DNA of 64,000 nucleotides. It comes from VXNF01 sp965116465. GTDB lineage: Bacteria > Actinomycetota > Acidimicrobiia > Acidimicrobiales > CATQHL01. The stretch is from the NCBI GenBank assembly GCA_965116465.1, contig OZ220687.1, forward strand, positions 2,666,001-2,730,000, read 5' to 3'. Below are positions 1-8,134 of this stretch, piece after piece. The translations under genes and the position numbers were made by a program. Under the pieces are notes generated by a model that ran no database searches, was not told the origin of the DNA, and saw only the letters and a list, made by a program, of their open reading frames with translations. The stretch's first letter is position 1, and each line of letters opens with the position of its first letter.

Positions 1-663
1 GCCAACTTCGAGAACGACCCCGCTGCGACCGCCATCGGTGAGGCGGCGAAGGCCGACCTCGGCGAGGCGATCGGCGAGCGCATCGGCAGGGCGGCCGGCG
101 GCGACAGCGCCATCGATTGCTTCGTTCGGGCCGGCGCCACCCCCGCGGAGATCGTCAACAACGTGCGGCTGATGATCTCCGGGGGAATCAACGAGCCGCG
201 CGACGGCGTGGGACTCGTGGCCTGGGTGCTGCTGACGCGCCCCGACCTGAGGGCGGAGGTGGCGGCGGACGGTCGGAGGCTGCGCCGCCTCGTCGAGGAG
301 GTGTTCCGGGTCCACAGCCCCGTCGGCACCATCACCCGGCAGGCGACGCGGGACCTCGAATTGGCCGGCACCGCCATCGCAGCCGGGGATCTCGTCTCGG
401 GCGTGCTCCGGTCGATCAACCTGGACCCCGATCACTGGAGCAATCCCGCCGAGATCGACCTGGGCCGCCGGGAGGGCCCCCACGCGGCCTTCGCCCTGGG
501 GGTGCACCGCTGCCTGGGGGAGTGGCTGGGCCGCCAGGAGGTGCGGATCGGCGTCGAGCGGCTGCTCGCCCGCTTTCCGGACATGGCGCTTGACGCCGCC
601 CGGCCCGTCGAGCTGCGCGGGTTCGAGTTCCGCGGGCCCCGGGAGGTCTGGGTCACCGTCTGA
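1..663 (+). CDS. Cytochrome P450, C-terminal part (5' end cut by window)
   Basis: Only the last 220 codons are in the window; the reading frame is open from base 1 to TGA at 661-663. It is a soluble haem-thiolate monooxygenase of the bacterial P450 type. Visible marks are the ExxR pair inside EEVFR, the haem-cysteine loop ALGVHRCLG, and an I-helix stretch GGINEPRDG. The loop has AL where most P450s have FG. The I-helix lacks the usual acidic-Thr pair, so oxygen activation may differ from textbook P450s. The substrate cannot be told. Electrons would have to come from a ferredoxin and reductase; 3Fe-4S ferredoxins occur at 34216 and 50860 and a reductase at 51145. A VOC gene follows 108 bases downstream on the same strand. 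Confidence 0.88.
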   Translation, partial: ANFENDPAATAIGEAAKADLGEAIGERIGRAAGGDSAIDCFVRAGATPAEIVNNVRLMISGGINEPRDGVGLVAWVLLTRPDLRAEVAADGRRLRRLVEEVFRVHSPVGTITRQATRDLELAGTAIAAGDLVSGVLRSINLDPDHWSNPAEIDLGRREGPHAAFALGVHRCLGEWLGRQEVRIGVERLLARFPDMALDAARPVELRGFEFRGPREVWVTV

Positions 664-771
664 GACGGCGCCGGCGGCGGCTGTGGAGACCGGAGGCGCA
701 CCCGCTTGGGGTGCGATGCCGCGGCGGCTATACATGACGCCGTTCGTGTGCCTCGTCTAGGGGGATCAACC

Positions 772-1224
772 ATGCTCTGCGGCACCCATCACGTCGGCTT
801 CACCGTGCCCAACCTGGATCGCTCGGTGGAGTTCTACTCGGCCCTGTTCGAGACCGAGCCGTTCGTCAAGGGCATCTTCGACAAGCCGTACACGGCCGAG
901 CAGATCGGCTATCCGGGCGCGCGGCTGTACATCGCGCTCTTCCACATCCCCAACTCCACCGTGCTGCTGGAGTTGATCGAGTACCTGGAGCCGGTCGGGA
1001 AGATGGTGGACATCGAGTCCAAGAACCCAGGCACGGCGCATCTGTGCCTTTCCTCGACGGACCTTGCCGCCGACTTCGAGCGCTTCGTGTCGCTCGGCGC
1101 CACACCCCGCAGTAAGGGTCCGGTGATGATCACGCACGGGCCCAACAAGGGAAAGCGCGTGGGCTATTTCCGCGACCCCGAGGGCATCACCCTCGAGCTC
1201 CTGGAGGTGGCCCCCGTCTCGTGA
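772..1224 (+). CDS. VOC (glyoxalase/bleomycin-resistance fold) protein
   Basis: 150-residue single-domain protein of the vicinal oxygen chelate superfamily. The N-terminal beta-alpha unit begins with GTHHVGFTV and the C-terminal unit ends in GITLELLE. His and Glu residues in HHVGF, LLELIEY, TAHLCL and TLELLE sit where VOC metal ligands are normally found. I start it at ATG 772, preceded by AGGGGGAT; an in-frame ATG at 706 would add 22 residues that do not belong to the fold. The family includes lyases, dioxygenases, isomerases and binding proteins, so the reaction cannot be assigned. A second VOC gene lies at the right edge of the window (63694). Confidence 0.85.
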   Translation: MLCGTHHVGFTVPNLDRSVEFYSALFETEPFVKGIFDKPYTAEQIGYPGARLYIALFHIPNSTVLLELIEYLEPVGKMVDIESKNPGTAHLCLSSTDLAADFERFVSLGATPRSKGPVMITHGPNKGKRVGYFRDPEGITLELLEVAPVS

Positions 1225-1281
1225 TCCGACCGGTCCGTCCGGCGGCCGGGACTGCCACCCGATGGACCGACGGCGTGGGGA

Positions 1282-1944
1282 TCAGGCCTTCAGGCTGAAG
1301 GGCGGGTAGCGGTCGGTGATGAGGAGGAACGCGTACGCCTCGACCCGCAGCGACCACCGGCCCACACCCACCACGAACTGGAACATGCCCCGTGGGTAGC
1401 GTCCCGTGAAGATGATCGCGAACCAGGCGATCACAGTGACCACGAGACTGGCGACATAGAGAACAGCCAGCACGATGAAATGCGGGATCGCCAGAATCCA
1501 CTTCACGATTGGCAGGAAGCGATTGAGATCCTGCGCCGCGTCGGGATAGTCCAGATCCAGGTGAACCGCCTGCTGCTCGTCGGTTGACGGGTATTCGTCA
1601 CGCAGCAGACCCAGGTACGCGCCGACGCGCGTCATGAAGCGCGTGAGTTCCAGGTTCCAGTCGAACCACCAACGCGGGTACTTGCGGCGGAACAGCAGCA
1701 TGAGAAGCGTCGCCAGGAACAGAACGCCGCCCGTTACGCCCAAACCCTCAATGAGGTCGTTGGCTGCATCGCTCGCAGTGTCCGTGCCTACGAGACTCCC
1801 GCTCACCAAGGCAGCTATGAAGGCGATCGGGATCACAAGGATGATGCGGAACAGCGTCTTGACGCGGCTCACCCGCTCCGGATAGTCGATCTCGAGTCGC
1901 GCCGGATAGCCGGCGCCGGATCCACTTGCGTCCTCTACGGTCAT
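1282..1944 (-). CDS. DUF4389-type integral membrane protein
   Basis: 220 residues with two hydrophobic hairpins. The first is near residues 30-80 (a stretch starting TLFRIILVIPIAFIA and a second segment before RRKYPRWW). The second is near residues 155-190 (IVKWILAIPHFIVLAVLYV and following). Repeated motifs RYPRWWFDW, GRYPRG and RVEAYAFLL with DxYPPF are typical of DUF4389 proteins. The function of the family is unknown. It is transcribed alone, away from the sugar operon next to it (126-base gap), and no regulatory site is evident. It probably sits in the cytoplasmic membrane. Confidence 0.75.
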   Translation of the reverse strand: MTVEDASGSGAGYPARLEIDYPERVSRVKTLFRIILVIPIAFIAALVSGSLVGTDTASDAANDLIEGLGVTGGVLFLATLLMLLFRRKYPRWWFDWNLELTRFMTRVGAYLGLLRDEYPSTDEQQAVHLDLDYPDAAQDLNRFLPIVKWILAIPHFIVLAVLYVASLVVTVIAWFAIIFTGRYPRGMFQFVVGVGRWSLRVEAYAFLLITDRYPPFSLKA

Positions 1945-2070
1945 TGTCGGACTCCCTTCCGTCGTTCGGCTGCAGTGGCAACGTGGACGGCGACCCTAGT
2001 CGTGAGCCCCGCACGAGGTGTGTGGGACGGCGGTGCGATCCGGCCGGCGCCGGCTGGCGCCGACGGAGAC

Positions 2071-2394
2071 CTACAGGCTCCAGACGTGGTCGAAGGGCTT
2101 GGCCCAGCCGTGCTCGTCGGTCTCGTCGATGCTGATCAGATCGGCGAAGTGCTCCTCCCAGCGGGCCCCGACGGCGCTGGCGTTGTAGCGCGCCGCGGCT
2201 GCCGCGTAGTCGTCCACCTCGATGAAGCTGACGGCGATGTCGTCCCAGAGATAGATGTCGTAACGGCGGAAGCCGCATTCCCGGAGCAGCTCCTCGATCT
2301 CGGGCCACACCGTTGCGTGGCGCCGGGCGTACTCGGCGGGATCGTTGACCCGGAAGTAGTGGCTGAGCCGAACCGGCCCGGGCCTGTCAGCCAC
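2071..2394 (-). CDS. rhaM: L-rhamnose mutarotase family protein
   Basis: 107-residue protein matching the small RhaM/DUF718 family, which interconverts alpha and beta anomers of L-rhamnose. Family landmarks are the RRHATVWPEIEELL segment, whose His (about residue 26) aligns with the catalytic His of E. coli RhaM, then YDIYLWDD and the C-terminal PFDHVWSL. It is the last gene of the minus-strand operon binding protein - ATPase - permease - mutarotase, and its start overlaps the end of the permease by 8 bases, so translational coupling is likely. With the divergent enolase-superfamily gene at 6871 it suggests uptake and catabolism of L-rhamnose or a similar deoxysugar. The exact sugar is inferred. 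Confidence 0.8.
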   Translation of the reverse strand: MADRPGPVRLSHYFRVNDPAEYARRHATVWPEIEELLRECGFRRYDIYLWDDIAVSFIEVDDYAAAAARYNASAVGARWEEHFADLISIDETDEHGWAKPFDHVWSL

Positions 2395-3379
2395 GGGCGA
2401 GGCGCCCGCGCCGCCACTCGTCGAACAGCACGGCCAGGATCAGGGCGCTGCCCTGTGCCACCCGCTGGAACTCGGGCTCCGCACCCGACTGGATCAGCCC
2501 GGTCAGGAGGCAGGACAGGAAGAACACGCCGAGGAAGGTGCCGAGCAGGCGTCCCCGCCCTCCCAGGAGACTCGCCCCACCCAGGATGACCGCGGTGATC
2601 ACCGCCAACTCGAGTCCGATCGACGCCGAAGGGATCCCGGTCCCCAGCCGAGTGGCGTTGACCAGCCCGGCGAGGCCCGCCATCATGCCCGAGACGCCGT
2701 AGAAGACGAGCTTCCAACGGTTGACGCGCACACCCGCCAGGGCGGCGGCGCGCTCGTTGGATCCGATGGCGTACATGTATCTCCCGAAGCGGTATCGCGG
2801 GATGATGAAGCCGAACACCACGTAGGTGCCCAGCAGGATCCACACGATGTAGGGGAGCTTGACAGCGCTGAGCTTCCCCAGGTTCTGGAATCCCTCGTGG
2901 TTGACGGTTATCTGCTTGTTGTCGGTGAGGACGTAGGCCATACCGCGCACGATGGCCCAAGTTCCCAGCGTGGTGATCAGAGGGTTGATGCGCCCGTAGC
3001 CCGTGATGGCACCGTTCACGACCCCGATGAGCGCGCCGATGGCGAGCGCCGCCAGCACGCCGGCGGCGAGAGACCCGCCGTTGTCCACAACCCACGCCGA
3101 TCCCACACCGGACATCGCGGCGACCGATCCGACGGAGAGGTCGAAGCCGCCGGCGATGATGACGACGGTCTCGCCGACGGCCGCGATCCCGATGATCGTC
3201 ATCCGCTTGCCGATCTCGATGAAGTTGCTCTGCGTGAGGAAGTGCGGGTGCGCCGTCCACCAGAAGACCAGGATCTCGACGCCGAGGATCATGAAGAGTC
3301 CGGGGCCGACATCGCTGACGGTGTGGCGGGCCCAGGCGACTCCCCTGCTCAGGATCCCGCCGCCGGCCTGATCGGTCAC
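2387..3379 (-). CDS. Sugar ABC transporter permease (RbsC type)
   Basis: 330-residue membrane protein of the ribose/xylose/rhamnose importer family (BPD_transp_2). About eight to ten hydrophobic segments can be traced. Family motifs are GGFDLSVGSVAAMSG near residue 83 and AVILGGASLLGGRG in the C-terminal third, the region that docks on the ATPase. Its ATG overlaps the ATPase stop by four bases (ATGA, 3376-3379), and its own 3' end overlaps the mutarotase start, so the three genes form a tightly coupled operon. The substrate is inferred from the mutarotase to be a rhamnose-like sugar. Confidence 0.9.
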   Translation of the reverse strand: MTDQAGGGILSRGVAWARHTVSDVGPGLFMILGVEILVFWWTAHPHFLTQSNFIEIGKRMTIIGIAAVGETVVIIAGGFDLSVGSVAAMSGVGSAWVVDNGGSLAAGVLAALAIGALIGVVNGAITGYGRINPLITTLGTWAIVRGMAYVLTDNKQITVNHEGFQNLGKLSAVKLPYIVWILLGTYVVFGFIIPRYRFGRYMYAIGSNERAAALAGVRVNRWKLVFYGVSGMMAGLAGLVNATRLGTGIPSASIGLELAVITAVILGGASLLGGRGRLLGTFLGVFFLSCLLTGLIQSGAEPEFQRVAQGSALILAVLFDEWRRGRLARG

Positions 3380-4143
3380 TGAACTGCCCCCACGGCGGCC
3401 TCGCTCATGAGGCGCACGATGCGGGTCGTCATGTCATCCATGGTCTGCTCGGCCACGTCGAACTCGTCCACGATCTTGCCGTGGACCAGCACCCCGATGG
3501 TGTCGGCCACCTGGATCAGGTCGGTGAAGCGGTGACTGACGAGGATCATCGTCACGCCGCGGTCCTTCAGCCGTGCGATGAGCCGGTTGACGACGTTCAC
3601 CTTCTCGACCGACAGGGCCGCCGTCGGCTCGTCCATCAGCAGGATGCGCGGGTTGAACTCCAGGGCGCGCGCCACAGCCACGAGTTGGCGCTCGCCACCG
3701 GACAGCGCCTTCACCTTGCGGTTCGTCGGCATGGGACTGCCGACCGACTCCAGTACCTCGGCCGCCTCGGCGTGCATGCGTCTGTGGTCGAGGCGCTTGA
3801 GTCCGGGGCCGCGGCCCTTGTGGCGCTCTCGGCCCAGGAAGATGTTGGAGGCGGCGTCGAGATCCTCCGCCAGCGCCAAGTCCTGGTAGATCATCTCGAT
3901 ACCGGCGAGACGGGCGTCGATGGCGGAGTTGAAGTCCACCGGCTCGCCCTCGACGCGGATCTCGCCGGCGTCCCGGGGATGCACGCCGCTGAGGATCTTC
4001 AGCAGCGTCGACTTGCCGGCGCCGTTGTCACCCACCAGGCCGTAGCAGCGGGAGGTGGGGACCGACAGTGACACGCCCTTGAGCACCTCGACCGGGCCGA
4101 AGGACTTCTCGATGTTGGCCAGTTCGATGGCGTTGGCTGTCAT
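3376..4143 (-). CDS. Sugar ABC transporter ATP-binding protein, single domain
   Basis: 255 residues with one nucleotide-binding domain: Walker A GDNGAGKST near residue 38, signature LSGGERQ, Walker B ILLMDEPTAAL and the switch His in LVSHRF. RbsA-type proteins are usually about 500 residues with two such domains. This one is half-size, so it presumably works as a homodimer. I start at ATG 4143, preceded by GGGGGAT; a longer in-frame start at 4197 would run through the intercistronic stem-loop. Downstream it shares ATGA with the permease. Upstream the binding-protein gene ends 85 bases away, with a strong hairpin between. Confidence 0.9.
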   Translation of the reverse strand: MTANAIELANIEKSFGPVEVLKGVSLSVPTSRCYGLVGDNGAGKSTLLKILSGVHPRDAGEIRVEGEPVDFNSAIDARLAGIEMIYQDLALAEDLDAASNIFLGRERHKGRGPGLKRLDHRRMHAEAAEVLESVGSPMPTNRKVKALSGGERQLVAVARALEFNPRILLMDEPTAALSVEKVNVVNRLIARLKDRGVTMILVSHRFTDLIQVADTIGVLVHGKIVDEFDVAEQTMDDMTTRIVRLMSEAAVGAVQ

Positions 4144-4168
4144 GGGAGATCCCCCGCGCGGAACCGGG

Positions 4169-4200
4169 GGTGTGCCGCGGGACTGCTCCCGCGGCACACC
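4169..4200 (-). promoter_or_regulatory. Intercistronic stem-loop after the sugar-binding-protein gene
   Basis: Perfect 14-bp inverted repeat: arm 4169-4182 pairs with 4187-4200 around the four-base loop 4183-4186. It lies between the stop of the binding-protein gene and the ATPase start. There is no T-run after it on the minus strand, so it is more likely a partial terminator or RNA-stabilising element that keeps binding-protein mRNA abundant than a full terminator. Comparable hairpins occur at the same place in the two other ABC operons of the window. Confidence 0.65.
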
Positions 4201-4227
4201 TGATTGGTTGTTGCTAACCGTAGGAGA

Positions 4228-5338
4228 TTACGGCCCCAGGTCGTGGATGGGGAAGCCGGTGTTGTCGTAGTACTGGTCGACGTTGTCGCGGTTGACCCAG
4301 ACGTGGTCGATGTGGATCTCTTGTGGCACGGCGCGCCCGTCGAGGATGTCGATGAGCGCGGCGACGGCGTAGACGCCGTACAGCTCGGGGAAGTACGCCA
4401 CCGAGCCCAGGTAGCGGGTCTCGGAGGCGGGCCCCTCATGGAGGCGTTCGATGCCGTTGGGCTCGGCGCCGTGGCCGGCGGCCACGCCGCTGCGCCCGGC
4501 CTGCTCCATGGCCCTTGACATGGGCACCGCCACGACGTCGTCCAGGCTGGTGGCCAGGACGTGGGTGGCGCCGGGGTTGCCCGTCAGCCAGTCGGTGGTG
4601 GACTGCAAACCGTTCTCCGGAGAACCGTCCACGTCGATGCGGCTCACCGGCACGTCGCCGCCGCAGACGGCCTGCACGCCGTCGGCGAAACCGCTCGTGC
4701 GCAGATCCGGCGCCTCACCTGCGGTCAGGTTCTGCGCCAACAGCACATGCACACCGTCACAGTTCCAGGTGTCGAGCGCGTACAAACCGGTGTTGATGCC
4801 CGCCAGGGCGCCGGACACGTAGTTGTTGGCGCCGAAGAAGATCGCGTTCGGATGCCACACATCGATGGTCACCACCGGAATGCCCGCCGCGTCGAACACC
4901 GCCATCGAGGACTCCGCCGCCTCAGCGCGCCAGTTCCCGAACACCACCGCGTCCGGGTTCGTCTCCGCCACCGTCTCGGCGCACGCCAGCGCCTTTTCGG
5001 GATCGAACTCGCTGTCACAAATCGCGCCGATGCTGACCCCCGAAGCCGCCGCCGTGCTGCGAATCGAGTCCTCGATGTACTGGGAGAACTCCAAAGCAGC
5101 CCAACCCGACACCCAGGCGATCTCATAATCCTGAGACGCCGAACGGATCGACGGATCAAACGGCGCCGCCGGACTCGAACCCGCCGAGAACGTCGCCGAA
5201 TCGAAGTCATAGGTCCACGGGAACACCTCATCAGGCGGCAACGCACCCAAAATCCCCCCAGCCGGACCCGGCATCGCATAACCCGTACCGCCCACATTCA
5301 ACGTGAACGGACCACCCGGCGCATCCGACGGACCACCC
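4228..5338 (-). repeat. Binding-domain repeat unit B (C-terminal copy)
   Basis: Second unit of the 1119-base direct repeat inside the binding-protein gene. It differs from unit A in a few bases, for example the codons giving TLNVGG, FDSATF and IHDLGP. It ends at the stop codon. Confidence 0.85.
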
Positions 5339-6624
5339 GCCGGCGCGCTGGGGCCGAGGGTGTGGATGGGGAAGCCGGTGTTGTCGTAGTACTGGTCGAC
5401 GTTGTCGCGGTTGACCCAGACGTGGTCGATGTGGATCTCTTGTGGCACGGCGCGCCCGTCGAGGATGTCGATGAGCGCGGCGACGGCGTAGACGCCGTAC
5501 AGCTCGGGGAAGTACGCCACCGAGCCCAGGTAGCGGGTCTCGGAGGCGGGCCCCTCATGGAGGCGTTCGATGCCGTTGGGCTCGGCGCCGTGGCCGGCGG
5601 CCACGCCGCTGCGCCCGGCCTGCTCCATGGCCCTTGACATGGGCACCGCCACGACGTCGTCGAGGCTGGTGGCCAGGACGTGGGTGGCGCCGGGGTTGCC
5701 CGTCAGCCAGTCGGTGGTGGACTGCAAACCGTTCTCCGGAGAACCGTCCACGTCGATGCGGCTCACCGGCACGTCGCCGCCGCAGACGGCCTGCACGCCG
5801 TCGGCGAAACCGCTCGTGCGCAGATCCGGCGCCTCACCTGCGGTGAGGTTCTGCGCCAACAGCACGTGCACACCGTCACAGTTCCAGGTATCGAGCGCGT
5901 ACAAACCGGTGTTGATGCCCGCCAGGGCGCCGGACACGTAGTTGTTGGCGCCGAAGAAGATCGCGTTCGGATGCCACACATCGATGGTCACCACCGGAAT
6001 GCCCGCCGCGTCGAACACCGCCATCGAGGACTCCGCGGCCTCAGCGCGCCAGTTCCCGAACACCACCGCGTCCGGGTTCGTCTCCGCGACCGTCTCGGCG
6101 CACGCCAGCGCCTTTTCGGGATCGAACTCGCTGTCACAAATCGCGCCGATGCTGACCCCCGAAGCCGCCGCCGTGCTGCGAATCGAGTCCTCGATGTACT
6201 GGGAGAACTCCAAAGCAGCCCAACCCGACACCCAGGCGATCTCATAATCCTGAGACGCCGAACGGATCGACGGATCAAACGGCGCCGCCGGACTCGAACC
6301 CGCCGAGAACGTCGCCGTATCGAAGTCATAGGTCCACGGGAACACCTCATCAGGCGGCAACGCACCCAAAATCCCCCCAGCCGGACCCGGCATCGCATAA
6401 CCCGTACCGCCCACCGTCAACGTAAACGGACCACCCGGCGCATCCGACGGACCACCCGCCTCAGCCGGCGGCGCAGGCGGCGCCTCAGGCGGCGCCTCCG
6501 GCTCGGCAGCCGGCGGCGGGGGAGCCGGCGTGGTCACCTCGTCCTCCTCATCCCCACAGGCAGCGGCGATGAGGACCACGGCCAAGGCGATGGCAAGTGG
6601 TCGTATGAGCTTGCGGAGCGTCAT
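4228..6624 (-). CDS. Sugar-binding lipoprotein with tandemly duplicated binding domain
   Basis: 798 residues, about twice the usual length of an RbsB-like periplasmic sugar-binding protein. A lipoprotein signal ends in LIAAACGDE with Cys23 as the lipidation site, followed by a Pro/Ala/Glu linker. Two consecutive copies (about residues 56-428 and 429-798) of one Peripl_BP_4-type domain follow. Each opens with GGPSDAPGG and contains DYEIAWVSGW, GNWRAEAAES and DVWHPNAIFFGANN. The copies repeat with a 1119-base period and differ at about three residues. Start at ATG 6624 with GGAGA upstream; the longer in-frame start at 6768 adds non-homologous sequence. It should be the extracytoplasmic receptor of the operon running down to the mutarotase. 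A misassembled repeat is the main alternative to a true double receptor. Confidence 0.85.
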   Translation of the reverse strand: MTLRKLIRPLAIALAVVLIAAACGDEEDEVTTPAPPPPAAEPEAPPEAPPAPPAEAGGPSDAPGGPFTLTVGGTGYAMPGPAGGILGALPPDEVFPWTYDFDTATFSAGSSPAAPFDPSIRSASQDYEIAWVSGWAALEFSQYIEDSIRSTAAASGVSIGAICDSEFDPEKALACAETVAETNPDAVVFGNWRAEAAESSMAVFDAAGIPVVTIDVWHPNAIFFGANNYVSGALAGINTGLYALDTWNCDGVHVLLAQNLTAGEAPDLRTSGFADGVQAVCGGDVPVSRIDVDGSPENGLQSTTDWLTGNPGATHVLATSLDDVVAVPMSRAMEQAGRSGVAAGHGAEPNGIERLHEGPASETRYLGSVAYFPELYGVYAVAALIDILDGRAVPQEIHIDHVWVNRDNVDQYYDNTGFPIHTLGPSAPAGGPSDAPGGPFTLNVGGTGYAMPGPAGGILGALPPDEVFPWTYDFDSATFSAGSSPAAPFDPSIRSASQDYEIAWVSGWAALEFSQYIEDSIRSTAAASGVSIGAICDSEFDPEKALACAETVAETNPDAVVFGNWRAEAAESSMAVFDAAGIPVVTIDVWHPNAIFFGANNYVSGALAGINTGLYALDTWNCDGVHVLLAQNLTAGEAPDLRTSGFADGVQAVCGGDVPVSRIDVDGSPENGLQSTTDWLTGNPGATHVLATSLDDVVAVPMSRAMEQAGRSGVAAGHGAEPNGIERLHEGPASETRYLGSVAYFPELYGVYAVAALIDILDGRAVPQEIHIDHVWVNRDNVDQYYDNTGFPIHDLGP
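5339..6457 (-). repeat. Binding-domain repeat unit A (N-terminal copy)
   Basis: First unit of the direct repeat. At the protein level unit A is closer to the third copy at 13481-14638 than to unit B next to it: TLTVGG, FDTATF and IHTLGPSA are shared with the third copy. Homology to that copy extends from 5344 to 6501 and so includes the Pro/Ala linker. Confidence 0.85.
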
Positions 6625-6870
6625 GGATGCTCTCCTTTGTTCTCGGTGCGGTTGGGGAGGCGTCGGCACGCCGACATGGACCCGCGGCGTCGCTCGGTGC
6701 GAACCAGACTCTCCTTCCCCTCGTGTGGACCAGCGACGGACGAGACCCGCGCCAATCCGAGCGCGCACTCTACTGCCGCTGAGCCTTTACGTTCCACTTA
6801 TATCTTCGAGCCTGCGAATTGCTTCCTGTGGGAGGGCGCGTCGCTACCGCAGCGCTTAGAGTGCCGCCTC

Positions 6871-7995
6871 ATGCGCATCACCTCCGTCGAAGCATTCCCG
6901 CTGCACTATCCCGAGCCCCACGACAGCAACAAGAGTCGCTACGTGACCATCGCCAAGGTCACGAGCAGCGACGGCGCCGTCGGCTGGGGTGAGTGCATCG
7001 CGCAGTTCCCCGAGGCCGCCCTGGCCACGAAGGTCGTTGTGGAGGAGGGATTCGCCCCGCTGCTGATCGGCGAGGACGCCCGTGACGTGGAGCGGCTCTG
7101 GCAGGCCATGCGGGACCGCAGTTGGTGGTACGGCAACGGCGGCATCGCCAGCTTTGCCATCAGTGCCGTGGACATGGCCCTGTGGGACCTGAAGGGGCGT
7201 CTGCTGGACGTGCCGGTGTACGAGTTGCTCGGCGGGAAGCGGATGGATCGAATGCGGGCCTGCGCCAGCGTCATCTTCGACACCGAGGACCTCGACGCCA
7301 CCGGCGAGGAGTTCGCCGACTACGCCTCCCGCGGCTACACGGCGGTCAAGGGGGGCTGGGGCAAGAGCCCGGAGACGTGCTTCGGGCGCGACCCGAAGCG
7401 CGACCTGGCCGTGGTGTCGACCATTCGCGACGCAGTCGGGCCCGACATCGACGTGATCGTGGACGTGGGCACGCACGTGAGTTGGACGCCGTCGCACGCC
7501 ATCGCCATGGCGCGGGCCTTCGAGCCGTACAACCTCTACTGGATCGAGGAGCCGCTTCCGCAGGACGACATCCAGGGTTACATCCGGCTCCGCGAGTCCA
7601 TCCGGACGCCCGTCGCCACCGGGGAGAAGGAGTGGACGCTACGGGCCTTCAAGGAGCTCATCGAACTGGGAGCGGCCGACATCGTCATGCCCGATCCCGG
7701 CAAGGCCGAGGGCGTCACCGGATTCAAGAAGATCGTCGAGTTTGCCAACGCCCACAGCGTGCGGTTCACGCCCCACTCCTGGTCGAGCGCCATCAACACC
7801 GCCGCGGCGGCGAACCTCTACGCCAGTTGCGACAACGGCGTCGTGTTCGAGCTCAAGCCCAACCCCTCACCCATGCAGCACGAACTGGTGACCGAGCCCA
7901 TCGAGCAGGAAGGCGGCTGGGTGCCCATACCCGAGGGTCCGGGGTGGGGCCTCACCATCAACCAGGAGATCATCGACCGCTATCTGATGCGGTAG
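6871..7995 (+). CDS. Mandelate racemase / muconate lactonizing enzyme family protein (enolase superfamily)
   Basis: 374 residues with the two-domain enolase-superfamily layout: an N-terminal capping domain starting MRITSVEAFPLHY and a barrel carrying the metal ligands. These are Asp in VIVDVGTHVSW, Glu in WIEEPLPQDD and Glu in TGEKEW; a Lys in YTAVKGGWGK and a His in FTPHSWSS are likely acid/base residues. Members take a proton alpha to a carboxylate, usually as sugar-acid dehydratases. It starts at ATG 6871 and is divergent from the sugar ABC/mutarotase operon with a shared 246-base promoter region. Dehydration of a sugar acid made from the imported sugar is a reasonable inference; the substrate is not determinable. 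Confidence 0.88.
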   Translation: MRITSVEAFPLHYPEPHDSNKSRYVTIAKVTSSDGAVGWGECIAQFPEAALATKVVVEEGFAPLLIGEDARDVERLWQAMRDRSWWYGNGGIASFAISAVDMALWDLKGRLLDVPVYELLGGKRMDRMRACASVIFDTEDLDATGEEFADYASRGYTAVKGGWGKSPETCFGRDPKRDLAVVSTIRDAVGPDIDVIVDVGTHVSWTPSHAIAMARAFEPYNLYWIEEPLPQDDIQGYIRLRESIRTPVATGEKEWTLRAFKELIELGAADIVMPDPGKAEGVTGFKKIVEFANAHSVRFTPHSWSSAINTAAAANLYASCDNGVVFELKPNPSPMQHELVTEPIEQEGGWVPIPEGPGWGLTINQEIIDRYLMR

Positions 7996-8134
7996 CCCCG
8001 GTGCTCCCTCCCTCGGGGGTTCTGTGTTGCCCGGTCGGGGGCGGCGGTGGCCGTCGTCGGGAGCGTCTGGCGAAATCGCTCCGCCGGCCGGCCCCCGGCG
8101 CCCCCTCCCTCGAGGGTTGGCGGAGGCCGGGCGG

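Noticed and set aside
4451..6247. Long plus-strand ORFs opposite the duplicated binding protein
   Set aside because: They are antisense shadows of the high-GC coding strand. They repeat with the same 1119-base period and show no recognisable fold, only Arg/Ala/Pro-rich sequence.
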